Assembly: GCF_907177275.1 (NCBI RefSeq)
Contig: NZ_CAJSLV010000059.1
Span: 266,835-330,834, forward strand
DNA length: 64,000 nt
Origin: Actinacidiphila cocklensis
Lineage (GTDB): Bacteria > Actinomycetota > Actinomycetes > Streptomycetales > Streptomycetaceae
Reading direction: 5' to 3'
This document shows positions 1 to 7,797 of the stretch, piece after piece (the first letter of the stretch is position 1; each line of letters opens with the position of its first letter). A model generated the notes under the pieces. The model did no database searches. It was not told the origin of the DNA and was given only the letters and a program-made list of their open reading frames with translations. The position numbers and the translations under genes are program-made.

Positions 1-1269
1 CGGGCGGGGCTGATCGCCGGTGCGAGCGCGGTCCTGCCGCTGCTGGGAGCCGCGGGCTACCCGTTGGCGTCAGCCGCCGGTTCCGCGGCCCACCCGGCAG
101 CCCCGGGCGATGACCCCGACCAATTGTTCCAGTCGGGCGAGTTCGCCGCCGCCGGGCGGGGCTACGCACGACTGCTGCGCGACGATCCTGGCGATGCGCA
201 CGCCGCAGGGCAACTGGGGTACATCGCCCTGCTGTCCAACCGGTTCGCCCGCGCCGAGCACTACCTCAGCGAGGCGCACGGCCTGGCCCCCGACGACACG
301 AATATCAAGCGGCGGCTCGCGGACTGCTTCGTGCGCCAGGACATGTTCGCCCGCGCCGTACCGCTGCTGCCACCCGCCCCAGCTGCCCAGGCCGCGCAGC
401 TCGCAGAAATGAACGGTAGGCCGTACGAGTTGCACGGCGCGCAGGCCACCCGGGTGCCCTTCCTCGACATCGACCCGCTGCCCCAGGTGAAGGCTTCCGT
501 GAACGGGCGGACACCAGGGACCTTCGTCCTCGACACCGGAGCCATGGGCCTGACCCTCACCACCGATGCGGCGGAGGAGGCAGGGCTCAGCGCCGTCTCC
601 TCGATGACGGCGAACATCAACGGCAGGGCCGTCACGACCTTCCTCGGTGTCGCACCGTCGCTGCGACTCGGGGAGATCGAACTGCGCAACGTGCCCGTCA
701 GCTGGACGGACGGGTCGATCATGGCCTTTCCGAACGGCGTCGTCACGGCCGGCACCATCGGAACCGCGCTTTTCTACCACTTCCTGACCACGATCGATTA
801 CCAGGGCCGGGCACTCGTCCTGCGGCGGAAGACGAGCGCACAACAACGGGCGTTCCGCGCCGAGGCCGCCCGCGCCGCCCTCCGCCCGCAGCCGCTGTGG
901 CTGGCCGGCGACCACCTCCCCTGCACGCTGGGGAAGCTCAACGACTACGGCCCCCGAATGGTCGTCATGGACACGGGCGGCATTTCCAACGGCCTCAACA
1001 CGACCGCGGCGAACGCTGAGCGGGCCGGCATCACGATCGACTGGGACCACCCGATTCTGGTCAACGGCGGTACGACCACGATCTATCCGATCGCCCCGGA
1101 CCGGATAAGCATCGGAGACGCGGTCGGTCGGCATCTTCCCGGCTCCGCCGGGCCGACGCCGTGGGAGGGCCAGACCGGGTTCGACCTCATCGGCAATTTC
1201 ACCCACGAGTTCTTCAAGCCGTTCGCCGTCACCTTCGACTACGTCGGCATGAACCTCTTCATCGGCTGA
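1..1269 (+). CDS. Exported TPR/retropepsin-like aspartyl protease family protein, 5' truncated
   Basis: The reading frame is open from the first base, so the true start lies upstream of the window. The first 25 or so codons encode a hydrophobic Ala/Leu/Gly stretch like the core of a secretion signal. Next comes an alpha-helical region with two TPR-like repeats (bases about 115-370). A region with two Asp-Thr-Gly motifs follows, with the Asp codons at 532-534 (context VLDTGA) and 970-972 (context VMDTGG). Two DTG sites in one chain suggest a pepsin-like two-lobed aspartic protease fold. The substrate is unknown; action outside the membrane is inferred from the signal-like N-terminus. It could instead be a non-catalytic relative. 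The gene stands alone and converges on the next one. Confidence 0.75.
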   Translation, partial: RAGLIAGASAVLPLLGAAGYPLASAAGSAAHPAAPGDDPDQLFQSGEFAAAGRGYARLLRDDPGDAHAAGQLGYIALLSNRFARAEHYLSEAHGLAPDDTNIKRRLADCFVRQDMFARAVPLLPPAPAAQAAQLAEMNGRPYELHGAQATRVPFLDIDPLPQVKASVNGRTPGTFVLDTGAMGLTLTTDAAEEAGLSAVSSMTANINGRAVTTFLGVAPSLRLGEIELRNVPVSWTDGSIMAFPNGVVTAGTIGTALFYHFLTTIDYQGRALVLRRKTSAQQRAFRAEAARAALRPQPLWLAGDHLPCTLGKLNDYGPRMVVMDTGGISNGLNTTAANAERAGITIDWDHPILVNGGTTTIYPIAPDRISIGDAVGRHLPGSAGPTPWEGQTGFDLIGNFTHEFFKPFAVTFDYVGMNLFIG

Positions 1270-1376
1270 CCGCCACCACGCGTCCTGCTCGGGTGCACGG
1301 CTCCCGGGGCGTGCGAGTCTCTTCGATGATCGGGGCCGGTTCCGCCCGGTGGCGCGGGCGGGGCGGGACTGCCGTG

Positions 1377-2099
1377 TCAGGAGGGGAGGCGGTTCAGGGC
1401 TGCGGTGGCGATGCCTTTGACGTAGGTCGGGGCGTCTGTGGGCTGGCCGGTGAGCTCGACGACGGCGACCCTGGTGCCGCTGCGAAGGACCGCGACACCG
1501 CCGGTGACGGTGCCGTCGCCGCTGTAGGACGGATACCAGTGGCCGGTACCGTCGTTGACGGTGAGGGTGTGGGCCGCGCCGTAGTGCCAGTGGCCGGCCG
1601 GTTCGTCCTGGCAGTCCTGCACCAGCGCGTCGAGCTGCTTCTCGTAGGTGCTCGCCGAGTTACCGGTGGCAGCACTCGCGGCCGACTCGATCAGCAGGCC
1701 TTCGGTGTCGAAGGTCCAGGTCACGGACGCGTACGCGGTGGCCTTGCCCTTGGTCAGGTCGCGCATCGTCTCCTCGCCCGAGCACGCCGAGAGCCCCTGA
1801 CGCCCGGCCAGTGCCACGGTCGCGCCGACCGGAGCAAGGCCCTGCTGGAAGAAGTCCTCGCTCTGGACGAGGGCGGCGGAGCCGAGTCCGGGCGCGGCGA
1901 CCGCGACTGGAGCCGGCTGGGCGGTGACGGGGTGGGCGGCGGCCGCGGTGCGGTGCGCGGCGTTGTGCGTGGCGTTGTCGGCGGTGGCCGACTGGATGCC
2001 CACGACGCCGACCGTGATCAGCGCGGCGGTGAAGCAGGCCGCGGCGGCGATACGGTTGCGGTGAACGGACTTCTGCTGGACGGCCTGGTTCTCGGTCAT
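1377..2099 (-). CDS. Secreted or membrane-anchored hypothetical protein
   Basis: This 240-aa protein has a short charged N-terminus, then one hydrophobic segment (about residues 17-38), then an Ala/Pro-rich stretch, which fits a signal peptide or anchor. The remainder is a compact exported domain with two cysteines and a C-terminal segment of the type VAVLRSGTRVAVVEL. The downstream neighbour in the same orientation, ending at 2194, has the same architecture and a similar C-terminal segment (IAVLRSGNHYGVLEV). The two are therefore likely paralogues from a tandem duplication. No enzyme motif is visible. A gap of about 95 bp separates it from the neighbour, so it may have its own promoter. Function unknown. 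Confidence 0.7.
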   Translation of the reverse strand: MTENQAVQQKSVHRNRIAAAACFTAALITVGVVGIQSATADNATHNAAHRTAAAAHPVTAQPAPVAVAAPGLGSAALVQSEDFFQQGLAPVGATVALAGRQGLSACSGEETMRDLTKGKATAYASVTWTFDTEGLLIESAASAATGNSASTYEKQLDALVQDCQDEPAGHWHYGAAHTLTVNDGTGHWYPSYSGDGTVTGGVAVLRSGTRVAVVELTGQPTDAPTYVKGIATAALNRLPS

Positions 2100-2193
2100 C
2101 TGGTCCCCCTGCTGGTCGGGACGCCTGCTGCGTCCTCGTACAACCGGGGAGATGACGCCGGAGGAGGGAATGTTGGAGCTCTGACCGGCTGTT

Positions 2194-3021
2194 TCACAGC
2201 TGTGACAGAGCGGTCCTGACGATGTGGGACATCGCGGCCGTGCCCAGGCAGGCGTCGACCTCCAGCACCCCGTAGTGGTTGCCGCTGCGGAGCACGGCGA
2301 TGCCGCCGCAGGGCTCCTTGCCCTCGGGCGCCGTGCCGCTGGTGTTGAGGGATCCCTGGTAGGTGCCCATCCAGCTCGCGCTGACGTCGGGGGCGAGTTC
2401 CAGCGTCGTGGTCCTGCCGTAGACCCAGTGGCCGGGAGGTTCGTTCTGGCAGGGCACCTCCTCGAGCAAGAGGCGCTCGGTGAAATTCTGCGCCAAAGCG
2501 GGGCGCAGGGCCTCGGCGGCGACCTCGCGCGCGACCTGGTCGGCGCGGTCCACGGCCATGGTGGGGTCGTCCGGGTCAGTGCGGGTGCTGGTCACCAGCC
2601 CGCGGAAGTGGGCGCCGGGCCCGCCCAGCGTCTCGGTGAGCGTCTTCTCCCCGGTGCAGGCCGAGTTGGCGTACGCGCCGTCGCCGAAGCGGTCCCTGGC
2701 GTAGATCTGCGCAGTGATGCCGACCGCGCCGAACGCCGCGGGGTCGAGCAGGTCGGCGGTCGTCACCGGCCCGGTGGCGGCCTCCGGCGGGGCGGAGCCG
2801 GAGGGCGCGGGTGTCGGGGCGGACGCGCCGGCCGTCGCGAGAGCGGAAGCGCCTTTGGTCGCAGGGGCCGACCGCGCTGCCGGGTGCGCGGTGCCGGGGG
2901 GCGGTGGCAGGACGAAACGGCCGGTCGCCAGGCCGCACGCGGCGGCCGCCACCAGGGCGGCGACGGCGGATCGGGGCCGGACGGCGGCGCGGCGGCCCCC
3001 CGCCGCGGGACCGCCGTTCAC
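2194..3021 (-). CDS. Membrane-anchored hypothetical protein coupled to an ECF sigma factor
   Basis: This 275-aa product begins with a basic stretch and a single hydrophobic segment (about residues 17-37), followed by a low-complexity Ala/Pro linker and an extracytoplasmic domain. Its C-terminal part resembles the adjacent gene at 1377-2099. The GTG start at 3021 overlaps the stop of the upstream sigma factor gene by four bases (GTGA), indicating translational coupling. A membrane protein coupled to an ECF sigma factor is often its regulator, but no zinc-binding HxxxCxxC anti-sigma motif is visible. It could equally be an output of the sigma factor. The regulatory role is inference only. Confidence 0.7.
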   Translation of the reverse strand: MNGGPAAGGRRAAVRPRSAVAALVAAAACGLATGRFVLPPPPGTAHPAARSAPATKGASALATAGASAPTPAPSGSAPPEAATGPVTTADLLDPAAFGAVGITAQIYARDRFGDGAYANSACTGEKTLTETLGGPGAHFRGLVTSTRTDPDDPTMAVDRADQVAREVAAEALRPALAQNFTERLLLEEVPCQNEPPGHWVYGRTTTLELAPDVSASWMGTYQGSLNTSGTAPEGKEPCGGIAVLRSGNHYGVLEVDACLGTAAMSHIVRTALSQL

Positions 3022-3620
3022 AGACCACCGGCCAAGCGCTCGCGCATGAAGCGCCGCGCCTGGTGGATACGGTCCTTGACCGTGCCCAACGGGGCGTCCA
3101 GCTCATCGGCCACCTGGACGTAGGTCAGGTCGCCCAGGTCGCGCAGCACGAAGGACTGCACCAGGGTGGGGTGCTGCTGCTCCAACGCGGTCAGCGCCTC
3201 CATCAGGTCGAGCCGGGTCCCGGCTATGACGCTGGTGCTCCGCGGGTCCACGGACTCGGGCAGGTCGGCGTGGCTGTCCTCGGCACGCCGGCGCATCGAG
3301 CGGTAGGTGGACCGGGCGGCGTTGGACGCGATCACCGTCACCCAGCCCATGAAGGAGCCGCGGCCGCCGTACTCGCCCAGGTGCGTGCTGATGGAGAGCA
3401 GCGCGTCCTGCGCAGCCTCCTCGGCGTCGGCGTGGTGCGGCAGGAAGCGGGAGCAGCGGCGCAGCACCACCGGCCGGAGCTTGGCCAGCAGGTACTCCAT
3501 CGACCCCGGGTCCCCCGCCTGAGCAGCCGCCACGAGCCGTTCCAGCTCGCCTTCCTCGAACACCCGGAAGCCCCCGTCCTGTCCCTGTCGCGTCCCACTC
3601 GCCGAACGGGAGTTCCCCAC
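3018..3620 (-). CDS. ECF-type RNA polymerase sigma-70 factor
   Basis: The protein is 200 aa. Region 2 contains the core-binding and -10 recognition helices (DAEEAAQDALLSI and GSFMGWVTVIASNAARS). Region 4 contains a helix-turn-helix (LTYVQVADELDAPLGTVKDRIHQARR), followed by a short tail. It should direct RNA polymerase to a small regulon, probably linked to the envelope given its neighbours. The GTG at 3620 gives the longest form. A GTG at 3563 (VFEEGELERL) is a plausible alternative that would leave more room for the divergent kinase promoter. It is translationally coupled to the downstream membrane protein and divergent from a Ser/Thr kinase 29 bp away, suggesting shared control. Confidence 0.88.
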   Translation of the reverse strand: MGNSRSASGTRQGQDGGFRVFEEGELERLVAAAQAGDPGSMEYLLAKLRPVVLRRCSRFLPHHADAEEAAQDALLSISTHLGEYGGRGSFMGWVTVIASNAARSTYRSMRRRAEDSHADLPESVDPRSTSVIAGTRLDLMEALTALEQQHPTLVQSFVLRDLGDLTYVQVADELDAPLGTVKDRIHQARRFMRERLAGGL

Positions 3621-3649
3621 CCCCGACGATTCCGGCAGAATGTTGCCAC

Positions 3650-4579
3650 ATGCGCAAGCTCGGCCGTTACCTCCTCCTGGACCGGCTCGGAGCAGGCTCC
3701 TTCGCGACGGTCTGGAAGGCCTACGACCCGGAGCTCGACACCGAGGTCGCGGTGAAAGTGCTGGCCGAGAACTGGGCTGCCAACGCAGATGTGCGCGAGC
3801 GGTTCCTGGCCGAGGCGAGGCTGCTGCGCCGGATCGCCAGCCCGCGGGTGGTCCGGGTGCACGACGTCGGGGTGCAGGAGGACCGGCCCTACTTCGTCAT
3901 GGACTACGTGCGCGGCGGCACCCTGGCGGACCGGGTCGGGGGGTGCGACCCGCAGGAGGCGCTGCGGCTGGCCGCGGAGGCGGGCTACGCGGTCCAGGTC
4001 CTGCACGAGGCGGGCGTGGTGCACCGCGACGTCAAGCCGTCCAACCTGCTGCTCGCCACCGCCACCGCCGCCGCGCCCGCCGCGGTGCTGGTGGCGGATC
4101 TGGGCAGCGCGAAGCAGATGGCCGACGCGTCCGGGCTGACGGTGACCACGGGCACGCCCGCGTACATGGCGCCGGAACAGGCCTTCCAGACCGGCGGGTT
4201 CGACGGGAGGGCCGACGTGTACGCGCTGGCCGTCGTGGCCTACGAGCTGCTGACGGGACAGAAGCCGTTCGGCCCGGGCGGACGCGCCACGGCCCTGATG
4301 ACGGACCGGCCGGCCGCATCGACGCTGCCCGCGCTGCCGGCCGGCCAGGAGCTGCCGCCGGGGGTGGCCCTGCTGCTGCGGACCGCGATGTCCGTCGAGC
4401 CGGCGGACCGACCGCCGACCGCACAGGCCTTCGCAGACGCGCTGCTGGCGCCGGTCCCGCAGCCCCAGCCCCGGCCCCAGCCCCAGGAACGCCCTGGGCG
4501 GCTGACCCTGCGCGCGGTCTGTCTGGCGTCGGGCGCGGTGTTCACGGCGACGACCCTGCTGAGCTGGCTGCATCGCTGA
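3650..4579 (+). CDS. Ser/Thr protein kinase with C-terminal membrane anchor
   Basis: This 309-aa protein has a complete Hanks-type kinase domain (residues about 4-265): a glycine loop (GAGSFATV), the ATP-binding lysine at residue 36 (VAVKVL), the catalytic HRDVKPSN with Asp127, and an activation segment starting ADLGS, i.e. DLG instead of DFG. An APE-like motif (MAPEQ) and RADVYALAVV follow. After a Pro/Gln-rich linker a single hydrophobic helix (about 283-303) ends the protein with almost no exterior domain, so no PASTA sensor is present. The gene diverges from an ECF sigma factor with only 29 bp between starts. Phosphorylation of that sigma system is a reasonable but untested idea. Confidence 0.9.
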   Translation: MRKLGRYLLLDRLGAGSFATVWKAYDPELDTEVAVKVLAENWAANADVRERFLAEARLLRRIASPRVVRVHDVGVQEDRPYFVMDYVRGGTLADRVGGCDPQEALRLAAEAGYAVQVLHEAGVVHRDVKPSNLLLATATAAAPAAVLVADLGSAKQMADASGLTVTTGTPAYMAPEQAFQTGGFDGRADVYALAVVAYELLTGQKPFGPGGRATALMTDRPAASTLPALPAGQELPPGVALLLRTAMSVEPADRPPTAQAFADALLAPVPQPQPRPQPQERPGRLTLRAVCLASGAVFTATTLLSWLHR

Positions 4580-4822
4580 ATCCGACAGGGGACCGGTCCG
4601 CTCCGGGGTCGTGTCGAGAGGAAGCCTCGCCCCCGCCATGTACCAGCCCGGCGGCACGCTCCGCGAGGCACAGCCACGCAGGGGGTGTTTGTCACCGGTC
4701 TGGAACAGCCGCTCAGGGCTCCAACATTTCCGGTGCGGTCCGCATCTCCCCAGGTGCACGAGGGCGCGACAGCAATCGCGTTCCAATGACGCACAGGGGA
4801 ACTCAACGGGAGCGTGGGGAAC

Positions 4823-5872
4823 ATGGCACGGAACGCACGACGGGCACCGAACCGCGGGTACCGCGGGCATGCCAGGCACATCGGCGCGGCGGTGCTCGCT
4901 GCCGCGGTGCTGCTGGGCGCCACCGCGTGCCATGACGGCGCTGCCAAGGCCGCCGGGCCGGGCTCTTCGTCGGCGCAGTCCCCGTCGCCAGGCGCCTCGA
5001 TGGGCGACACGCCGGGCACCGGCACCGGCTCCGTCGGCCCCTCCCCCACCCGCCCCGCGGGCCCGCCCCTGCTGCTCGACACGATCACCCCGACAAACGG
5101 CGCAACCGTCGGCGTGGCGATGCCCATATCCGTGCAGTTCACCTACCCCGTCGCCCGCACCGCCCGTGCGGCGGTCGAGCGGGCGCTGAAGGTCACCACG
5201 TCCACCCCGGTCACCGGCGCCTGGCACTGGTTCAGCAGCACACGGGCGGACTGGCGGCCGCAGCACTACTGGCCCTCCGGCACCCACGTGGCCATCGACG
5301 CCCGCCTCACCGATGTCGCCGACGGCAACGGCCGCTACGGCATCCACGACTACCACCACGCCTTCACCATCGGCGCGGACTGGGAGACCACGGTCGACGC
5401 CCCCGCCCACACCATGGACGTCTACCTCGACGGAGTCCGCCAGAAGCACTTCCCGATCGACGCGGGCAGCGCCCAGTTCCCCACCTGGGACGGCACCATG
5501 GCCGAAATGGGCAAGGCGCCGTCGGTCCACATGACCTCCTGCAGCGTGCACATCAGCTGCGACTCGGCCAACGTCAACTACTACGACGTCACGCTGCCCT
5601 GGGACGTCCAGCTCACCACCAGCGGCACCTACGTCCACTACTCCACCAGCCACCCCAACCCCGGCCAAGCCGGCTCCCACGGCTGCATCCACCTGTCACT
5701 GGCCGACTCCAAGTGGTTCTACGCCCACGCCCACCAGGGCGACCCCGTCACCGTCACCGGCACCCCACGCGGCCCCGTCCCCGCCGACAACGGCTACGCC
5801 GCCTTCACCCTGAACTGGACCACCTGGATCGCCGGCAGCACCACCGGAGCACAGCAGACCGCGAGCTCCTGA
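4823..5872 (+). CDS. L,D-transpeptidase lipoprotein
   Basis: The predicted 349-aa protein forms 3-3 crosslinks between meso-diaminopimelate residues of peptidoglycan. A signal peptide ends in a lipobox-like LGATAC with Cys36, so it is probably lipid-anchored outside the membrane. A Ser/Pro-rich linker and Ig-like domains precede the YkuD catalytic domain, whose signature SHGCIHLS carries the catalytic Cys288 and His286. I prefer the ATG at 4823 because GGGAG at 4808-4812 sits about 10 bases upstream; a GTG at 4814 would add three residues. The 243-bp upstream region holds no other gene. The stop is immediately followed by an integrase remnant, so this is the last intact gene before the island. 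Confidence 0.9.
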   Translation: MARNARRAPNRGYRGHARHIGAAVLAAAVLLGATACHDGAAKAAGPGSSSAQSPSPGASMGDTPGTGTGSVGPSPTRPAGPPLLLDTITPTNGATVGVAMPISVQFTYPVARTARAAVERALKVTTSTPVTGAWHWFSSTRADWRPQHYWPSGTHVAIDARLTDVADGNGRYGIHDYHHAFTIGADWETTVDAPAHTMDVYLDGVRQKHFPIDAGSAQFPTWDGTMAEMGKAPSVHMTSCSVHISCDSANVNYYDVTLPWDVQLTTSGTYVHYSTSHPNPGQAGSHGCIHLSLADSKWFYAHAHQGDPVTVTGTPRGPVPADNGYAAFTLNWTTWIAGSTTGAQQTASS

Positions 5873-6107
5873 ACCGCGCCTCAACCGCCGGTCTCCGGGA
5901 CGGTCGACTGCACGACGCCCGCCACACCGCAGGCATCATCCTGCTCATTCTCGGCGTCCCCGACACCGTCGTCGACGCGGTCAAGGGCGGGAACCCGGCC
6001 AGTCCGCCCGCATGCGCCGCCGCTACCAGCACCTGACCAACCACGTCCTCAACGACACCGCCGCCAAGGTGGCGGCCTCCTCTGTGCCCACCCGGACCAG
6101 CAGCCTC
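5873..6107 (+). pseudogene. Remnant of a tyrosine site-specific integrase (C-terminal end)
   Basis: Directly after the transpeptidase stop, one frame reads LRDGRLHDARHTAG, followed by ILLILGVPD. This is the catalytic HxxRH-type box of phage and AICE integrases. A second frame, starting near 6012, reads RRRYQHLTNHVLNDTAAKV, the box with the nucleophilic tyrosine. The two halves of one domain lie in different frames, so there is at least one frameshift, and the N-terminal three quarters of the protein is absent. The remnant points towards the tRNA-derived att scar 90 bp downstream, the usual arrangement of integrase next to its attachment site. It cannot be functional as it stands. Confidence 0.8.
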
Positions 6108-6137
6108 TTCCGCCTGATCACCGCAGCTGCGCCCAAA

Positions 6138-6177
6138 CGTCGAGGGACCCCACCGCGAGCGGTGGGGTCCCTCGACG
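6138..6177 (-). terminator. Perfect palindrome, tRNA-type terminator beside att scar A
   Basis: Two 19-base arms (CGTCGAGGGACCCCACCGC and its complement) are separated by two bases. The equivalent element downstream of the intact tRNA-Ser (20563-20602) has the same architecture with two differences in each arm that preserve pairing. That compensatory pattern supports a folded RNA hairpin rather than chance. Confidence 0.75.
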
Positions 6178-6195
6178 TCGTGCCCGGTGAGGCAC

Positions 6196-6250
6196 TGGCG
6201 GAGGATACGAGATTCGAACTCGTGAGGGGGGTTGCCCCCAAACGCTTTCC
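6196..6250 (-). repeat. att scar A: 3' portion of tRNA-Ser(GGA)
   Basis: This copy matches the intact tRNA-Ser at 20621-20708 from the CCA end through the T arm and variable arm to the anticodon loop (ending CTTTCC). It has small indels in the variable arm (two extra G and one missing C). The flanking CGTCGTGCCCGGTGAGGCAC also matches. No 5' half follows, so this is not a working tRNA but a displaced attachment site. It is the most diverged of the three scars, consistent with being the oldest. Confidence 0.88.
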
Positions 6251-6350
6251 CACGGGTCACGGCGGCGTGCGCCACGAGCCAGAGCCGGTCTGACCTGCGA
6301 TGAATCAGGTGGTGGTCCGGGTTCCGAACGTCGTCGGACGGAGCTGAAAT

Positions 6351-6371
6351 GAGACCAGAGCTGAGACCAGT
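6351..6371. repeat. Paired TGAGACCAG repeats beside att scar A
   Basis: Two direct TGAGACCAG repeats are separated by three bases. The same arrangement occurs about 100 bp from the scars at 15903 and 19049. The constant placement suggests integrase or excisionase arm-binding sites; this is inference. Confidence 0.5.
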
Positions 6372-6376
6372 GGCCC

Positions 6377-6961
6377 TCACGCGCCGTGGGGGATGAAGGC
6401 GACAGTGGAGCTGTCACCGTCGAGAGCGATGTTGAGCGACCCGTCGAGTGCGCCGGCGAGCCGGGCGAGCAGGGGAAGGGTGGGGACGGTGCCGCCGAGT
6501 TCGAGCTTCGAGACCTGGGGTTGCGTCATGCGGGCACGCCTGGCGAGTTCGGTCTGGGAGATGCCCAGCTCGGCCCGGCGGTCGTACACCGCGAACCAGG
6601 CGAAGGGGCGGTCGGCGGACCATGCGAGGAGCGTACGGGTCTTCCAGTGCAGGCCGACCGGCCCGGGCTCCTTGGACGGTTCCGGCCAGGTCACCACGGG
6701 GAGCTGCGGCAGACCCAGAAGCGGCGCGAGGCACTCGTTGGCCTCGGACTCCCACGTGGTGGCCCACACCAGATCACACGGAAGAGCCAGCAACTTGGCC
6801 CCGAGGGCGGGATCGACCCCGGCCAGCAGCGGATTCGCGCCAGCTCCCTGCGGCACATACGTCGGATAACCGTCCGGGCACTGCTCCCGTGTAGCCCCGA
6901 AGGGGATCAGCGGTCCGTCCACGTCAAGGAAGAGGACGGGCCGCGGCGGGGAAACGATCAC
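6377..6961 (-). CDS. Chimeric HAD-like / XRE-antitoxin fusion protein
   Basis: Residues 1 to about 123 of this 194-aa protein match the N-terminal part of the HAD protein encoded at 19963-20472, with motif I LFLDVDGPL and WATTWESEAN. From AVYDRRAELG onward it matches the HigA-like antitoxin at 19076-19408, including the helix-turn-helix (SQTELARRARMTQPQVSKLE). The junction lies near 6590-6596. A deletion equivalent to about 0.8 kb of the 19.3-20.1 kb arrangement would create it, removing the HAD C-terminus with its acidic WLDDEI motif, the whole toxin and the antitoxin N-terminus. The GTG start corresponds to that of the intact HAD gene. The frame is intact, so a fusion protein may be made; whether it works is unknown. 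Confidence 0.75.
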   Translation of the reverse strand: MIVSPPRPVLFLDVDGPLIPFGATREQCPDGYPTYVPQGAGANPLLAGVDPALGAKLLALPCDLVWATTWESEANECLAPLLGLPQLPVVTWPEPSKEPGPVGLHWKTRTLLAWSADRPFAWFAVYDRRAELGISQTELARRARMTQPQVSKLELGGTVPTLPLLARLAGALDGSLNIALDGDSSTVAFIPHGA

Positions 6962-7043
6962 ATCTGCACCGTACGGGCAGACAGGCCACCCCGGAAACGG
7001 ACCGAACAGCCGCCCACCCGGACACTGGGACCGGAGGACCGGG

Positions 7044-7466
7044 TCAAACCCTCTTGACGACGATCGCGTCCGGGACCAGTTTCTCCAGGTCGTCCACGTC
7101 TGAGGTGAAGACCGTGACCTGTCCCTTCTGCTGTCGGGCTATGACGGCGAGTACCGCGTCGATCGCGTACTTGTGGCCGTGGAGCTCGGCATCAGCCAGA
7201 AGGCGGCGGGCCTGACGGGCCTCGTCCTTTCCCACGTCGGCGACCTTGAGCCGAGAGAGCACCCAGTCCCAGCGCTGGTCGGTGGTTCTCCCGTCGTACG
7301 CCTCGACCAGCGTCATAGGAGACGTCACGACATCGGCTTCGCCCCGGGCGGCGAGGTCGAGCCAGGCGATCATCTTCCGGTCACCGCGCACGGCGAGGGA
7401 CAAGGCTTCGCAGTCGAGGACGAAGACTCGGAGTGCGGGTCCGTGCTCACCACTGCGCTTCTTCAC
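7044..7466 (-). CDS. PIN-domain toxin, VapC-like
   Basis: This 140-aa protein has PIN-family features: an early acidic motif (FVLDCEALS, residues 15-23), a central glutamate (TLVEAY), a late IDAVLAVIA helix with an acidic residue, and TSDVDDL near the C-terminus. PIN toxins are metal-dependent RNases that often cleave tRNA or rRNA. The start overlaps the stop of the upstream ribbon-helix-helix gene by four bases (ATGA), the classic antitoxin-toxin arrangement. The exact RNA target cannot be read from sequence. It lies in the cargo between att scars A and B. Confidence 0.82.
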   Translation of the reverse strand: MKKRSGEHGPALRVFVLDCEALSLAVRGDRKMIAWLDLAARGEADVVTSPMTLVEAYDGRTTDQRWDWVLSRLKVADVGKDEARQARRLLADAELHGHKYAIDAVLAVIARQQKGQVTVFTSDVDDLEKLVPDAIVVKRV

Positions 7467-7732
7467 GCGGCCTCTCCGGCGCTGCCCGTCCGGCGGTACT
7501 TGTGCTCGGCGTCGAGCTTGTTCAGCTCGTCGAGGGCCGCCGCGCGTTCGTCCTCGGTGACGGGGCCGTGCTCTTCCTCCAGCCAGCCGACGAGTTCCTG
7601 GAGCCGGTCCCGATCGCGCTTGGCCCGCAACGCCTCGGCGACGTACGCCGACAGGCCGCGCTCGGCCGCCTCCGCTCGGATCTCGTCAAGGAGATCCTCG
7701 GGAATCGTCACCGTTACCTTCTTACTCGCCAT
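7463..7732 (-). CDS. Ribbon-helix-helix antitoxin, VapB-like
   Basis: This 89-aa protein opens with KVTVTIPEDLLDEIRAEA, the beta strand and helix of a ribbon-helix-helix DNA-binding dimer. A charged C-terminal tail (ELNKLDAEHKYRR) follows that would wrap the partner toxin. It probably represses its own promoter and neutralises the PIN toxin encoded just downstream. ATG 7732 is chosen; an in-frame ATG at 7744 would add four residues. The region upstream (7733-7797) is AT-rich for this genome and probably holds the promoter. Confidence 0.82.
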   Translation of the reverse strand: MASKKVTVTIPEDLLDEIRAEAAERGLSAYVAEALRAKRDRDRLQELVGWLEEEHGPVTEDERAAALDELNKLDAEHKYRRTGSAGEAA

Positions 7733-7797
7733 ATAAGGCACCATACTCCAGGTGTCCGTAGACTTACCAGTCAAGTGAGCACAAGGGCGTCCGGCGA

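Noticed and set aside
3338..5692. Long minus-strand frame across the kinase and transpeptidase genes
   Set aside because: High-GC shadow frame with no domain, opposite to two well-supported genes.
6196..6250. A second tRNA-Ser gene at scar A (and at scars B and C)
   Set aside because: Only the 3' half is present; the acceptor 5' strand and D arm are missing, so none of the three can fold into a tRNA.
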